Below, piece after piece: positions 13,965 to 26,479 of a DNA stretch of 64,000 nucleotides. Numbering within the stretch: position 1 is the first letter of the stretch; the number at the start of each line of letters is the position of its first letter. The position numbers and the translations under genes are program-made. The DNA comes from Cacajao melanocephalus (Eukaryota; Chordata; Mammalia; Primates; Pitheciidae): assembly GCA_963573385.1 (NCBI GenBank), contig CAUYLG010075820.1, positions 33,501 to 97,500 on the forward strand. The letters are read 5' to 3'. The notes under the pieces were generated by a model, which did not search any database, was not told where the DNA came from, and worked only from the letters and a program-made list of their open reading frames with translations.

Positions 13965-14166
13965 AAATTTGTCATTTTTCTATGCATGTTCTTTTCTAAA
14001 TTAAGTTTGGAAACTGCGTGCTTATTTAGAAGATGAATACATATTAAATTAGACTTGGTTGAAGTCTTTCTTTAATATGCTTTATGTTACTTTATCTACA
14101 ACTAGTTTTTGTTGATATTAGACAAGGTTATATAAATAGAATCCTGCTCTGTCTCTCCACAGCTAA

Positions 14167-14490
<324 letters not shown>

Positions 14491-14944
14491 AAAAAATCTT
14501 TTTTTACCTGATTAACTTTTGATACCTCTTCAAATTTTCAGTTATGCAAAAGAAATATGTTCTGGACACTTACTGCACAACATAGGGTCTATGATTAACA
14601 TTAATGTATTGTATATTTAGAAATGGGCTAAAAGGGTTTATCATGTTAAGTGCTCTAAGGAAAAAAGGAAACAAAGGTAAGGGGACAGAAAGAAATTTGT
14701 GGAGATAATGGATGTAAGTCTATGATACTGATTGTAATAATGGTTTTTACAGGTGTTATACCTCTTTCCAAGCACATCAAGTTATATACACTAACTGCCT
14801 TCAGCTTTTAGTATATTAATCACACCTCAATAACACAGTTAAAATATTTTTGATATTCTCTTAAATAGTATGCATATTTTGGTCCATTTCGAAGCTATCT
14901 ATTCAACCCCTTTGATATAGAGTCTAGTTTAAGGGTCATTCTAC

Positions 14945-15000
14945 TTTTTAAAATAGTTTTTTTGAGGTATAATTTACATACTTTAAAATTCATCCATTTT
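14945..15000 (+). repeat. L1 fragment left of the RPL21 pseudogene
   Basis: TTTTGAGGTATAATTTACAT and AAAATTCATCCATTTT are typical of an old L1. The fragment stops where the RPL21 copy starts. Confidence 0.55.
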
Positions 15001-15003
15001 GTC

Positions 15004-15625
15004 TGGCCTTTCTCAGGGAACCACCATCTTCCAATAATTCACCAAGATGAAAAACAGAAAGGAAAAGAGAAGAGGCACCTGCAATATGTTCTCTAGGGCT
15101 TTTAGAAAACATGGAGTTGTTCCTTTGGCCACAGACATAGCAATCTACAAGAAAAGTGATGTCGTAGACATCAAGAAAAAGGCTACTGTTCAAAAAGGAA
15201 TGTTCTATAAATATTACCATGGCAAAACTGGAAGTTACAATGTTACCCAGTATGTTGTCGGAATTAATGTTACTCATTAACTCCTTTTGGCAAGAATCTT
15301 GTTTGTTGGCACTGCTGTAACAAACAAGATTATTGCCAAAAGAATTAATGTATATAATGCGCATATAAAGCACTACAGCTTAGATAGCTTCCCAAAACAC
15401 ATGAAAGAAAAAGATCAGAAAACAATGGAAGCCAAAGCGAAAGGTACCTAGGAACAGCTGAAGCACCAACATTCTCCACCCAGAAAAGTACACTCTGTGA
15501 GAACCAGTGGACAGGAGTCTGAGCTGCTATAGAACCTATTCCCTGGAAATTCATGGCATATTAGGCGGCAACAAAAAAAAAAAAATCAAAGACACCTGGA
15601 CTATAAACAAAACAAAATAAAACCC
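15004..15625 (+). pseudogene. RPL21P: RPL21 processed pseudogene
   Basis: An intronless copy of the mRNA for ribosomal protein L21. It includes 5'UTR-like sequence (ACCACCATCTTCC), an ATG at 15047, a coding region matching L21 ([26 protein letters not shown]), 3'UTR sequence around 15570-15605, and an A-rich tail. It is dead: several codons are changed, a TAA at 15278-15280 ends the frame early, further stops occur in the C-terminal half, and a local rearrangement at 15285-15341 disrupts the coding sequence. It lies between RNF111 exon sequence and the putative junction, so it is a marker to check in the 15q copy of other apes. Confidence 0.92.
15285..15341. repeat. Inverted repeat inside the RPL21 pseudogene
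   Basis: Two 23-nt arms (15285-15307 and 15319-15341) are complementary at 22 of 23 positions around an 11-nt spacer. The right arm corresponds to genuine RPL21 coding sequence and the left arm is extra. Confidence 0.85.
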
Positions 15626-16180
15626 GAGGGCATTATGCTAAGCGAAATAAGCCAGTCACAAAAAGATAAAAACTGTGATTCCAGTTATGTGAAGTATCTA
15701 AAGTAGTCAAATTCATAGAAACAGACAATAGAGTGGTGGTAACCAGGGTCAGAGGGAGGAGAAAGAGCAGTTGTATAATGGCTATAGAGTTCTAGTTTTG
15801 CAAGATGGAAAAATTCTGCAGATCTGTTCCACAACAAATACAAATACACTTTTTTCTTTTTGAGACAGGGTCAAGCTAGAGTTTAGTGGCATAATCACAA
15901 TCATGCCCTCAATCTCCTGGGCTCAAGTCATCTTCCTAATTCAGCCTCCTGAGTAGCGGGGACTACGGGTGCACACCATGCCGACTTTTTTTTTTTTTTT
16001 TAAGAGATAAGGTCTTAGTACATTGCCCAGGCTGGTCTTGAACTCCTGGCTCAAGTAATCCTCTTCCCACCTCAGTCCCTCAAAGTGCTGGGATTAGAAG
16101 TACGAGTCACTGCACCTGGTCTCAATGTGAATATATTTAACACTACTGAACTGTATGCTTAAAAAATGGTTAAATGGTTT
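15626..16180 (+). repeat. Old L1 3'-type fragment interrupted by an Alu
   Basis: AATAAGCCAGTCACAAAAAG, GTGGTGGTAACCAGGG and, after the Alu, CACTACTGAACTGTATGCTT are familiar as one old L1-type repeat. An Alu occupies about 15853-16121. The subfamily is not assigned. Confidence 0.5.
15853..16121 (-). repeat. Alu (AluJ-like)
   Basis: Diverged dimer with a short first monomer. The middle T-run at 15987-16001 separates the two halves. Confidence 0.85.
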
Positions 16181-16322
16181 TTTAAAAAGTAACGCTCCAT
16201 TTCTTCTCTTGCTATATTTTTTACAAACCTGTTGCTGAATGGCTTCTCTCTTCATTACTACCACCTGTGAATACAAAGGTCACCCAACAGTTTACAATGC
16301 CTATAATTAAGATTTTTACCAT

Positions 16323-16619
16323 AGGCCAGGCACGTGCCTCATCCCTGTAATCCCAGTACCTTGGGAAGCCAAGATGGGCAGATCACGAAGTCAGGAGTTC
16401 AAGACCAGCCTGGCCAATATGGTGAAACCCCATCTCTACTAAAAATACAAAAATTAGCTGGGCGTGGTGGTATGTGCCTGTAGTCCCAGCTACCTGGGAG
16501 GCTGAGGCAGAAGAATCGCTTGAACGCAGGAGGCGGAGGTTGCAGTAAGCCAAGATTTCACCACTGTACTCCAGCTTGGGAGACAGAGCGAGACTTCGTC
16601 TCAAAAAAAACAAAAAAAA
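16323..16619 (+). repeat. Alu (AluS-like)
   Basis: From GGCCAGGCACGTGCC to an A-tail interrupted by C (AAAAAAAACAAAAAAAAA). Confidence 0.92.
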
Positions 16620-17363
16620 AGAATTTTCCCATAATGACTATAAAAAATTTCACCCATTTTAAATGTACATTTTGCTAATTTTTAGTAAACTTATGGAGTG
16701 TAATCATCACCACAATCTAGTTTAAGAACATTTTGAATAACCCCAAAAGAGCTGCAAACTCTGTTTCAGTAAATCATCTCCTATACCCAATACCCCTGCA
16801 ACAACTGATCTGCTGTCATTATGAATTAGTTTGTATTTTGTAAACTTTTGTGTTAACTGGAGTCACATATTACATACACTTTTCTATCTGACTTCTTTCA
16901 CTCAGCATATTTATCTTGAAATGTACTCATTTGTTGTATCAATATTCATTCTTTTTTTTAATTGCTGAGTAGTATCCAATCATGTGGATATAACACACTT
17001 TGTTTATCCATTCATCCACTGATGGACATTTGGGTTTTTCTCAGTTTTTGCATATTACAAACGAAGCTGCTAAGAACATTCATGTATAAGTCTTTCTACA
17101 AACATGTGCTTTCATTTCTTTTAGGTAAATACTTCAGAATGTAATTTCTAGGTTCTCTGGTAACTTTGTTTAACTTTTAAGGAACTGCCAAATTGTTTTC
17201 CTAAGTGGCTCTATAATTTTACATTTCCAGTAGGGAAATGAAGGTTTCAGGTTCTCCAAATCCTCACCAATACCTATTACTGTCTCTTTTTCACTAAAGT
17301 TGTTCCAGTGGCTATACAGTGGTATCTCACTGTGGTTTTAACAACCATTTCTAAAATAAGTAG

Positions 17364-17650
17364 GCTGGGTAGAGTGGCTCACACCTGTAATCCCAGTGCT
17401 ATGGGAGACCAAGGCAGGCAGATTGCTAGAGCTAAGGAGTTTAATACAACCTAGGCAACATGATAAACAGTGTCTCTACAGAAAATACAAAAATTAACTG
17501 GGCATGGTGGCACATGCCTATAGTCCCAAATACTCAGGAGGCTGAGGTAGGAGGATGGCCTGAGCCTGGGAGATGGAGGTCGCAGTGAGCCGAGATAGCA
17601 CCACTGAACTCTAGCCTGGGTGACAGAGCCAGACTTTGTCTCTAAACAAT
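17364..17650 (+). repeat. Alu
   Basis: Diverged dimer starting GGCTGGGTAGAGTGGCTC. Its A-tail is mutated to ACAATGTAATAAC. Confidence 0.85.
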
Positions 17651-17716
17651 GTAATAACAAAAATAAAACAACTAATGGTGCTGAGCATTTTTTCATGTGA
17701 TTATTAGTTACTTTGG

Positions 17717-18016
<300 letters not shown>

Positions 18017-18099
18017 TAGCCACTTTGGTGAAATGTCTGTTCTTTTGTCCATGTTTAATCTGAAATTTTGGTCTCATTATTGAATTATAAGAATTCTTG

Positions 18100-18355
18100 G
18101 CCAGACACAATGACTCATGCCTGTAATCCCGGCATTTTAGGAGGCTGAGGTAGGTGGATGGCTTGAGCCTAGGAGTTCAAGACCAGCCTGGCAACATGGC
18201 AAAACCTCATCGCCACAAAAGCTATTCTTGAGGCTGAAGAGGGAGGATCACTTGAAACCGGGGGATTGAGTCTGCAATGAGCTGAGACTGCGCCATTGCA
18301 CTCCAGACTGGACGACTGAGTGAGACCCTATGTCTCACAACAATAATAATAATAA
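18100..18355 (+). repeat. Alu with internal deletion
   Basis: The middle A-rich segment and the start of the right monomer are missing (…CACAAAAGCTATTCTTGAGG…). The tail is (AAT)n. Confidence 0.82.
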
Positions 18356-18699
18356 ATGAAGAGTTCCTAATATATCGTGAATACAAGTCTTTTCTCAAAT
18401 ATACTATTTGCAAATATTTTCTTCCAGTCTGTAACATGTCTTTTCATTTCCTTGATAGCATCTTTTGAAGCACAAAAATCTCTAATTTTGGTATTCAAAT
18501 TAGCAACTTCTTCTATGGATTGTGATTTTGATGACATATTTAAGAAACCTCTGCCTAATCCAAGGTCACTGAGATTTTCTTCTATGTCTTCTAGAAGTTT
18601 TATCATTTACTTCTTACATTTAGGTCTATGATCTACTTTGTAATTTCTGTGTCAGATAATAGGTAAAAGGTCCGTATATAATACTCCAAAGAGTGGAAA

Positions 18700-19010
18700 T
18701 GGCCAGGTGCAGAGGCTGACACTTATAATCCCAGCAATCTGGGAGGCTGAGGTGGGCAGATCGTTTGAGCCCAAGAATTTGAAATCAGCCTGGGTAACAT
18801 GGTGAAACCCCATTTCTACACAAAATAAAAAATTAGCCAGGTGTGGTGGCATGTGCCTGTAGTGCCAGCTACCCAGGAGGGTGAGGTGGGAGGATCATCT
18901 AAGCCCTGGAGGTTGAGGCTACAGGAAGCCCTGATGGCGCCACTGCACTCCACCCTAGGCAACAGAATGAAATCCTGTCTTAAAAAATTAAAGGATAAAA
19001 AAAAAAAGAG
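18700..19010 (+). repeat. Alu (AluJ-like)
   Basis: Starts GGCCAGGTGCAGAGGCTGAC. The right monomer has the older GAGGTTGAGGCTACAGG form. Confidence 0.87.
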
Positions 19011-19527
19011 CAGAAAATAGCAGCAGACACAGATAAATAAGGGAAATAACGAAAGATTATCTGATTTGGAGAAATTTATTTAAAATTATTTAATAATATT
19101 GTATTTATATTCTAGAATATTTGTAAAATGTTATCAGATAGAAAACATAACATTTATTAGGAGTTATGAGATGTGAAAACGTTTGAAATGGTTTTTAAGT
19201 TCTAAAGATTACACACAAAGATTGAGGTAAAATGCATTTTTAACAGCTAAAAATATATCTTAAGGGCAGAAAAAAAAAACAAAACAGTAGCACTCAAGTG
19301 ACTATTTAAAATAAAATTGCAAATTGAATTGCCAAGTTACTTTCCAACTCTTGCTTCGTAATCATGAACACAAGGCAGCTTAAGGTAGAAGTACAAAGGG
19401 AACCTTGAGATATTAATCCAACTAACCACTGACTTTGCAGACATGTTAGTTGTTGTTAGTTACCTCAAATTATTAAATATGGAATTAAGTAATGGTGGTA
19501 AAAGTACATTTAAAACTAAAAGCATTG

Positions 19528-19900
19528 GCTGGGTGCAGTGGCTCACGCCTGTAATACCAGCACTTTGGGAGGCCAAGGCGGGTGGATCACCTGAGGTCGG
19601 GGGCTCAAGACCAGGCTGGCCAACATGGAGAAACCCTGTCTCTTGTTAAAAAAATAAATAAATAATAAAATAAATAAATAAATTAGCCAGGCATGGTGGC
19701 GGATGCCTGTAATCCCAGCTACTCAGGAGGCTGAGACAGGAGAATCGCTTGAACCCAGGAGGCGGAGGTTGCAGTCAGTCGAGATTGCGCCACTGCACTC
19801 CAGCCCGGGCAACAAGATAAAACTCCATCTCAAAAAAACAAAAAAAACAAAAAATCTGTTTAAAAAAAAGGAAAAACTTAAAAAAAAAAAAAAAAAAAAA
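19528..19900 (+). repeat. Alu with expanded middle A-rich region and long tail
   Basis: The linker between monomers has grown to an (AAAT)n-type tract at about 19646-19682. The 3' tail is a complex A-rich tract ending about 19900. Confidence 0.9.
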
Positions 19901-20742
19901 CACTGTAGAAAAGAATAAGCTAACGTTATCAAACACCTTTTTACATGGCTTATGTAACATTTTGAAATGTCAATGATAAATGATACAAAGTTAGATTTGC
20001 TAATGCATGAAAATTCAATTTATATAACTTTTTTTACATACAGAGATTATGTAACTAAAAGTATATAAATATCTCGCTTAGGCACTCTTATTCTATTTCT
20101 TAAACATCATTATTTTTCTTAAAAGGACTATGCATAACTTGAACATAATACATAAAAATGATACAACTAAAGCATATTCACAATAGGCAACATTTTGGCA
20201 TCTACAATCTAGTGTTTTCTCTAGGAAAACAGCTATTTAAAATTTTTAAAAAGGGAAACACTCCTAAAATTATAAAGTTAATATTATGAAACAGCACAGC
20301 TTACAAGAAAATCAGGAGAATAGATCCTTCTTAATGGGTCAATTTTATTTTCATGTTATCTTTTACATTTAGAAAAACTAAAGGGTAAAAAACGAGTATG
20401 GCTAAGACAGACTGGTAGGACTGTGGGTGATTTTCTTTAAACCTTTTTTTTTTAAGGTTAGCTACGTTGTTTATAGCTTTTAAATCATGAGAAAAATAAC
20501 TTATTTCTCTGGCTACCAGGCTAGAAAGAATATGACTAGTATAACAACAATAACAAAAACAATGGTTCCCCTGAGAGAGTGTCTTTATGAACTCTTCAAA
20601 GTCCACTTCTATTTCCTGGTAAGACATCACAGATTCTCTTGGCATCAGCAATAAGCAATGTTAGCCACTATACTCTCTGACGACCTTAGTCCCTCTGTGC
20701 CTTAAGACTGGAATGATGCTAACAATAAGAAGAGTTTCCATG

Positions 20743-21043
20743 GCTGGGCGCAGTGTCTCATGCCTGTAACCCCAGCACTTTGGAAGGCCGAGGTGGGTGA
20801 TCACTTGAGGTCAGGAATTCGAGACCAGCCTGGTCAACATGGTGAAACCCCGTCTCTACCAATAATACAAAAATTACCCAGGCATGGTGGCACATGCCTC
20901 TAATCCCAGCTACTCGCGAAGCTGAGGCAGGAGAAGAATCGCTTGAACTTGGGAGGTGGAGGGTGCAGTGAGCTGAGATCGGGCCACTGTAGTCCAGATT
21001 GGGTGACAAGAGCAAAACTCTGTCTCCAAAAAAAAAAAAGAAT
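20743..21043 (+). repeat. Alu with recognisable target-site duplication
   Basis: Full dimer. AAGAAGAGTTTCCA before it and AAGAATAGTTCCCA after the A-tail are diverged copies of one insertion site. It is therefore an ordinary insertion, unlike the next Alu. Confidence 0.9.
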
Positions 21044-21270
21044 AGTTCCCAATCGGTGAGTACAAACTTTGTGCCACATACAGTATTATGCATGTCTAGC
21101 CCCATCAAGAAACTGAAGCTTAGGAAGTTTAAATGATTTGCAAGCAAACAATATGTAACACTTAAAATTCAAAGCAAATTCCAATTATAAAGCTCATATT
21201 CTTTTCATACATTACATCATGGTACCATACCGACTACACATGTGGGTGTCTAGTTACTATCAAAAGCGTT

Positions 21271-21572
<302 letters not shown>

Positions 21573-22034
21573 AAAACTCCCTGAGTGATTGTAGTATGCA
21601 GCCACAGTGGAGACTCACTGGTCTGGCAAATGCCATCTCTTGGAGAGGCTAGGCAAACCTTTGCACTTTTGTAACCCTTATTTTGTCCAGAGGATCCCAT
21701 GACCCTCCCTCCACAGATAAGGACACTACATCCAGACACTTTCCTAACTTTCCCAAAGGTACAAAGCTGGTAACTGGTGGCACCAGGAATCAAACCCAGG
21801 TCTTTGTGACTCCCTGTGACACCCACAGGTGCTACCCCAGTTTTCTCATCTGTATAGTAAGGGGATGAGCGAAAGGACACGAGAACCTATGTTCTTCAGC
21901 TGCAAAGATGACCTTATGGCTCATTTCTGTGCTCCCTTGGGGAGAGTTCTGGATCCTCAGCCACCTGCCCTGCCTGGTTACTTCCAAAGAGCATTACCAT
22001 CTGTGATGGACTCAAGGCCCAACAATTACAGCAA

Positions 22035-22115
22035 CAATCTACTTTACAAATGAGGAAACAGAGACACAGAGAGGGAACATGACTTGCCCAAGGTCACACA
22101 GTGAGTATTCAGCGG
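22035..22115 (-). repeat. MIR fragment
   Basis: The MIR core: ACAAATGAGGAAACAGAGAC, then TGACTTGCCCAAGGTCACAC. Confidence 0.75.
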
Positions 22116-22702
22116 GGCTCAGACTGTAACTCTGGAGCAAACAGAAGGGGTGACCTTAAGGTGGTCATGGACTGGAGATTTAACTGGCCTGTGGGTCTGT
22201 GTGTTCCCTGGAGAGAGAGAGGGGCCCTCAGGAAGGCAGGAGGGCCCAGTGCACCTGTCCTGGGCTCTGCTTCTGCCCCCAACCCTACCCTTCATGGTCA
22301 AGGCCAGGCCTGAGGACCTGTGGCCCCCACTAGAGTAGGACATGCACTCTGGGCACATCCAGAGCTTCCAGGAAAGACTATTCGGTGGCTAGTCTGGTAA
22401 AGATCATCCATCCCAGGGCAAGGCTCAGGAAGTTCTAGGGACTGCTGGTCTTCACCCTGCCTCCCAATCACCCAAGGAAGCACCCTCCCCTTGGCCCTTG
22501 GCAGCCACACCTGGTGGCTCACCCCACACACACCCCAACCCTGCCCTAGCTGCCCAGAAAGAGACCTTTGCCCTGGGAAAGAGGGAACAGCAGAGGAGCT
22601 TTCCCCAGGGAACAAAGGCCAACTGGGGTCCCCTGGCTTAGGAGCCTGGAGCCAGAGGCATCAGTAGTCCTCATGGGACTCTTGGTCCTCCACGTGCCCC
22701 CC

Positions 22703-22732
22703 AACACACATACATACACACACACATACATA
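22703..22732 (+). repeat. (CA)n/(CATA)n short tandem repeat
   Basis: Imperfect run of ACACATACATACACACACAC type. Confidence 0.85.
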
Positions 22733-22899
22733 TTCCAGCACAGGGTCAGAGCTGAGGGAGGTGTCTGGGGCTGCCTGGAGGGACTGGACAGGTCTGGGTA
22801 ACCTGATCCTGGAACGAGACTGTCCCTGCATCAGAGTGACCACAACCCCGGAACTTAAAAAACAGCAATGACACACTAGCCCTGGTGTCTACACTTGCC

Positions 22900-23050
22900 C
22901 GGCACATTGTAGTCTCACTGAATTCTGCCTCATCGAATTCTCACAACCATCCCATAAAGCAAATACTATCCTGTTTTACAGAGAAGGAAAGCGAGGCCCA
23001 GAGGATTGAGTGATTTCCTCCAGGCAGCCCCTGAGTGGCTGGAATTCAAA
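22900..23050 (-). repeat. MIR fragment
   Basis: TTTTACAGAGAAGGAAAGCG followed by GAGGCCCAGAG, typical MIR. Confidence 0.7.
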
Positions 23051-23317
23051 CTCCGGGCCATGAGTCCATGCCTGAGGTTTGACCCTGGAGTCAGCCACAC
23101 CTGCCTCTAACCAGGAGATCCTTGAGGGGTCCCTCAAGAATCCTGATATGTTTCCATATCGACCCCCTGTGGCAGATGGTATTTTCTAAAAACAACCATC
23201 ACAAAATCTTCCACCCACATGCTCTTCCTACTATGTGATGGTGACACTCCTCTGTGACCACAACAGAGGTGACATTATGTGACTCCCAAGGCGAGGGCCT
23301 GAAACAGAGGAGGGCCT

Positions 23318-23577
23318 GAAACAGTGGCTCCGGCTGGAATACAGTGGTGAGAGCATGGCTCACCACAGCCTCAACCTCCCAAGCAATCCTCCCACCTCAG
23401 CCTCCTGAGTAACTGGGACTACAGGCATGTACCCCAACACCTGGCTAATTTTTTTTGTAAAGATGGTGGGGTCTCACTGTGTCACTCAGGTTGGTCTCGA
23501 ACTCCTTCCCTCAAGTGATCTGTCTGCCTCGGCCTCCCAAAGTGCTGGGATCACAGGCAGGACCACACTCTGCCTAG
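23318..23577 (-). repeat. Alu with non-standard head, sister copy 1
   Basis: Lacks a poly-T start. The head does not read GTGAGCCACC...GGCC but ends CAGGCAGGACCACACTCTGC followed by CTAG. Shares this and other non-consensus features with the Alu at 24399-24673. Confidence 0.85.
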
Positions 23578-24080
23578 ATAACGCTTCTACTTGCTTCTCT
23601 TGAAATGCTCACTCGTGGAGCCCTGGGCCATGCCACCAGGAAGCCCAGACTACGAGGAATGGTCACAGGTAAGTGTTCCAGCTGACAACTGAGGTTGCAG
23701 CTGACAGCCAGCACCCAGTGCCAGCCATATGTTCGAGAAAGCCTTCTAGACCATTTCAGCCACCATCGCGATCTGACTGCCAACGTTGGGAAATGCTGCT
23801 CAAGACCTGCCCTCAATGAGCCCCGAGGACCCCCGGAATCGTGAGGGATAAGTTTTAGGGGGATCTATGATGCAACATAAATAACTGGAACACCCTCCCT
23901 GCCCCACCGTTCATACACCCCCAGCCCAGCCATGTCCCTGAACCGCTGGCGCTCCTTCAGCATGTGTTTCATTCACAAGCACACTGATGTGCCCGGACAA
24001 CCCTGCGTATTGTGATCCCTTTGTCCAAACAGTCTGGACTGTGAAAATAAACACCCAGATGGCAGGTGTTGACACACCTA

Positions 24081-24104
24081 CCCTGACATAGGTCTATGTC
24101 AGGG
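24081..24104. repeat. Perfect 11-bp inverted repeat
   Basis: Arms CCCTGACATAG and CTATGTCAGGG separated by GT. Confidence 0.9.
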
Positions 24105-24398
24105 CCTTCGGGCTCCTGCTGTGCACAGAGAGGTCTTCACCTGGGTAGGGAAAGACCTAGTTTAACATTTTGCAGTCTTGGATGTGGAATGAGGATAAAG
24201 TGTGTAAAATCAACCTGTGATGGATACTTGGCCTTAATCAACTGCCCTCAGGACTCTCTGATCCCTAACCTTTTTTTTTAAGATAGCTTTATTGGGATAT
24301 AATCCATACACCATGACATTTGTCCTTTTAAAGCTTGTAAGTCAATGATTTTGAATATATCTACAGTTGCGCAACCATCACTATAATCTAACTTCTTT

Positions 24399-24673
24399 TT
24401 TTTGAGATAGGGTCTAGTTCTTTCACCCTGGCTGGAGTGCAGTGGCGAGATCACGGCTCACCACAGCCTCAACCTCCTAAGCAATCCTCCCACCTCAGCC
24501 TCCTCAGTAACTGAGACTACAGGCGTGGGCCACCACACCTAATTTTTTTTTTTGTAGAGATGGTGGGTTCTCACTGTGTTACTCAGGCTGGTCTTGAACT
24601 CCTTGCCTCAAGTGATCTGTCTGCCTCGGCCTCCTAAAGTGCTGGGATTACAGGCAGGACTGCACTCTGCCTA
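24399..24673 (-). repeat. Alu with non-standard head, sister copy 2, with target-site duplication
   Basis: Flanked by AATCTAACTT on both sides (about 24387-24396 and right after the head), inside the L1. The head ends CAGGACTGCACTCTGCCTAG instead of the usual Alu start. Confidence 0.88.
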
Positions 24674-24820
24674 GAATCTAACTTTAGAACATTTTTTATC
24701 ATCACCCAAAGAAACCTTGTGCCAATAGCAACAACTCCTCATTCTCCACTCTCAGGCTGAGACAATCACAAATCCACTTTGTCTCTCTGTGGATTTGTCT
24801 ATTCTGGACATTTCATCTAA

Positions 24821-25213
<393 letters not shown>

Positions 25214-26479
25214 GTACTTCACACCTTTCTGTGGCTGAGTAATATTCCACTGTGTGGATATATGACATTTTGTTTCTTCATTCATCAGTGGATGGACATT
25301 TGGATGGTTTCCACTTTTTGGCTATTATGAATCATGCTGCTACATACATTTGTGTACAAGTTTTGTGTGGCCATATGTTTTCATTTCTCCTGGGTAGATT
25401 GCTAGGAGTGGAATTGCTGTGACCCCTGGCCTTAGCACTCTGCCCCCTTGGCTAGGGATCCAGTATCTTCCCTAACAGGCCCAACTATCTCATCCTTCAA
25501 GTCCCTTCAAGGAAGCCTCGCTGACTCCCATGGCTGAGTTGGGTCTTCTGTGCCACCCCACCTCCAACCTTTGCACATTTCATATGGTGATACCATTGCC
25601 TGTGTCCTGGCCTTGGCCCCAGCAGGTGACCAACTTGAGAGAGACTTTGGTTCACCACTGTCCATCCCAAGGCCTGGCTCTCCTGCTGCTGGAAGGAGAA
25701 AAGACTGATTCTGGGGCCAGAGCAATCAGGAAAGGCTTCCTGGAGGAAGTGGGGTTGGAGTTGGGTTGATAGGTTGGTTTGCCCCAGAGTTGGGCAGAGG
25801 ACTTTGATGGCTTCGGTGGAAGAAAGGTGAGGACAGCTTGGAGAAAGGAAGGATGGATGGACGACAAACAGGCAGAGAACAAAGCTCAGAGCCCCAGGGC
25901 TGTTTAGTCTCTGCCCCTCTAAGGCTGCAAAGTGCCAGTGACTCAGACGGGGAGGGAGGCTCACCGGCTGCTGCATGAGGCTCCCACATGAACCCTCACT
26001 TGCTTGGAATTGAAAAGCCACAATGGAAGCACTAGGCGTTAACCCTCAGCTGCCCAGTCTTTGAGTCCCAGGGCCGAGGTCTGTGGACACGGCATTGAAT
26101 ACCCCGGACAGCCCCTCCCCGCCCCCCCAATCTGGTTACTTGAGACTCGGCCTTCTGATGCCAGGTGGTGAACTTGCCTAGAGAGCACAAAATACCGCGG
26201 ACTGGCCAGCGGCTTGAGCGCCCCGCAACAGACAAGTGTCCTAAGAATTAGTGCCTCTTCTAGGGAAAAGGAGGCTTGGGCTCAAGGCCTTAAAGACTCG
26301 CCTAATTTTCCGCACGGATGAGTAGCCCCAGGCCCCGTTCGGATCCGTCTTTATCTCACCGTGTGTCATAGAAATATGTCACGTTTCCAATCTGTGGCGG
26401 CAAGAAAATGCCGAGCTCTTTTTCTATTGAAAAAAAAAAAGGGAAGAAAACACTGCAGTCCGAATCTTGCCCAATACAT

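Noticed and set aside
14990..15373. 127-codon minus-strand frame
   Set aside because: It is the antisense of the RPL21 processed pseudogene.
20331..20651. 106-codon minus-strand frame in the RNF111-side intron
   Set aside because: Does not match the missing RNF111 exon or any family I know. Probably chance in AT-rich intronic DNA.
25497..26021. 174-codon minus-strand frame upstream of CPNE2
   Set aside because: No recognisable family, no conserved motif and no splice context. Overlapping frames are also open.
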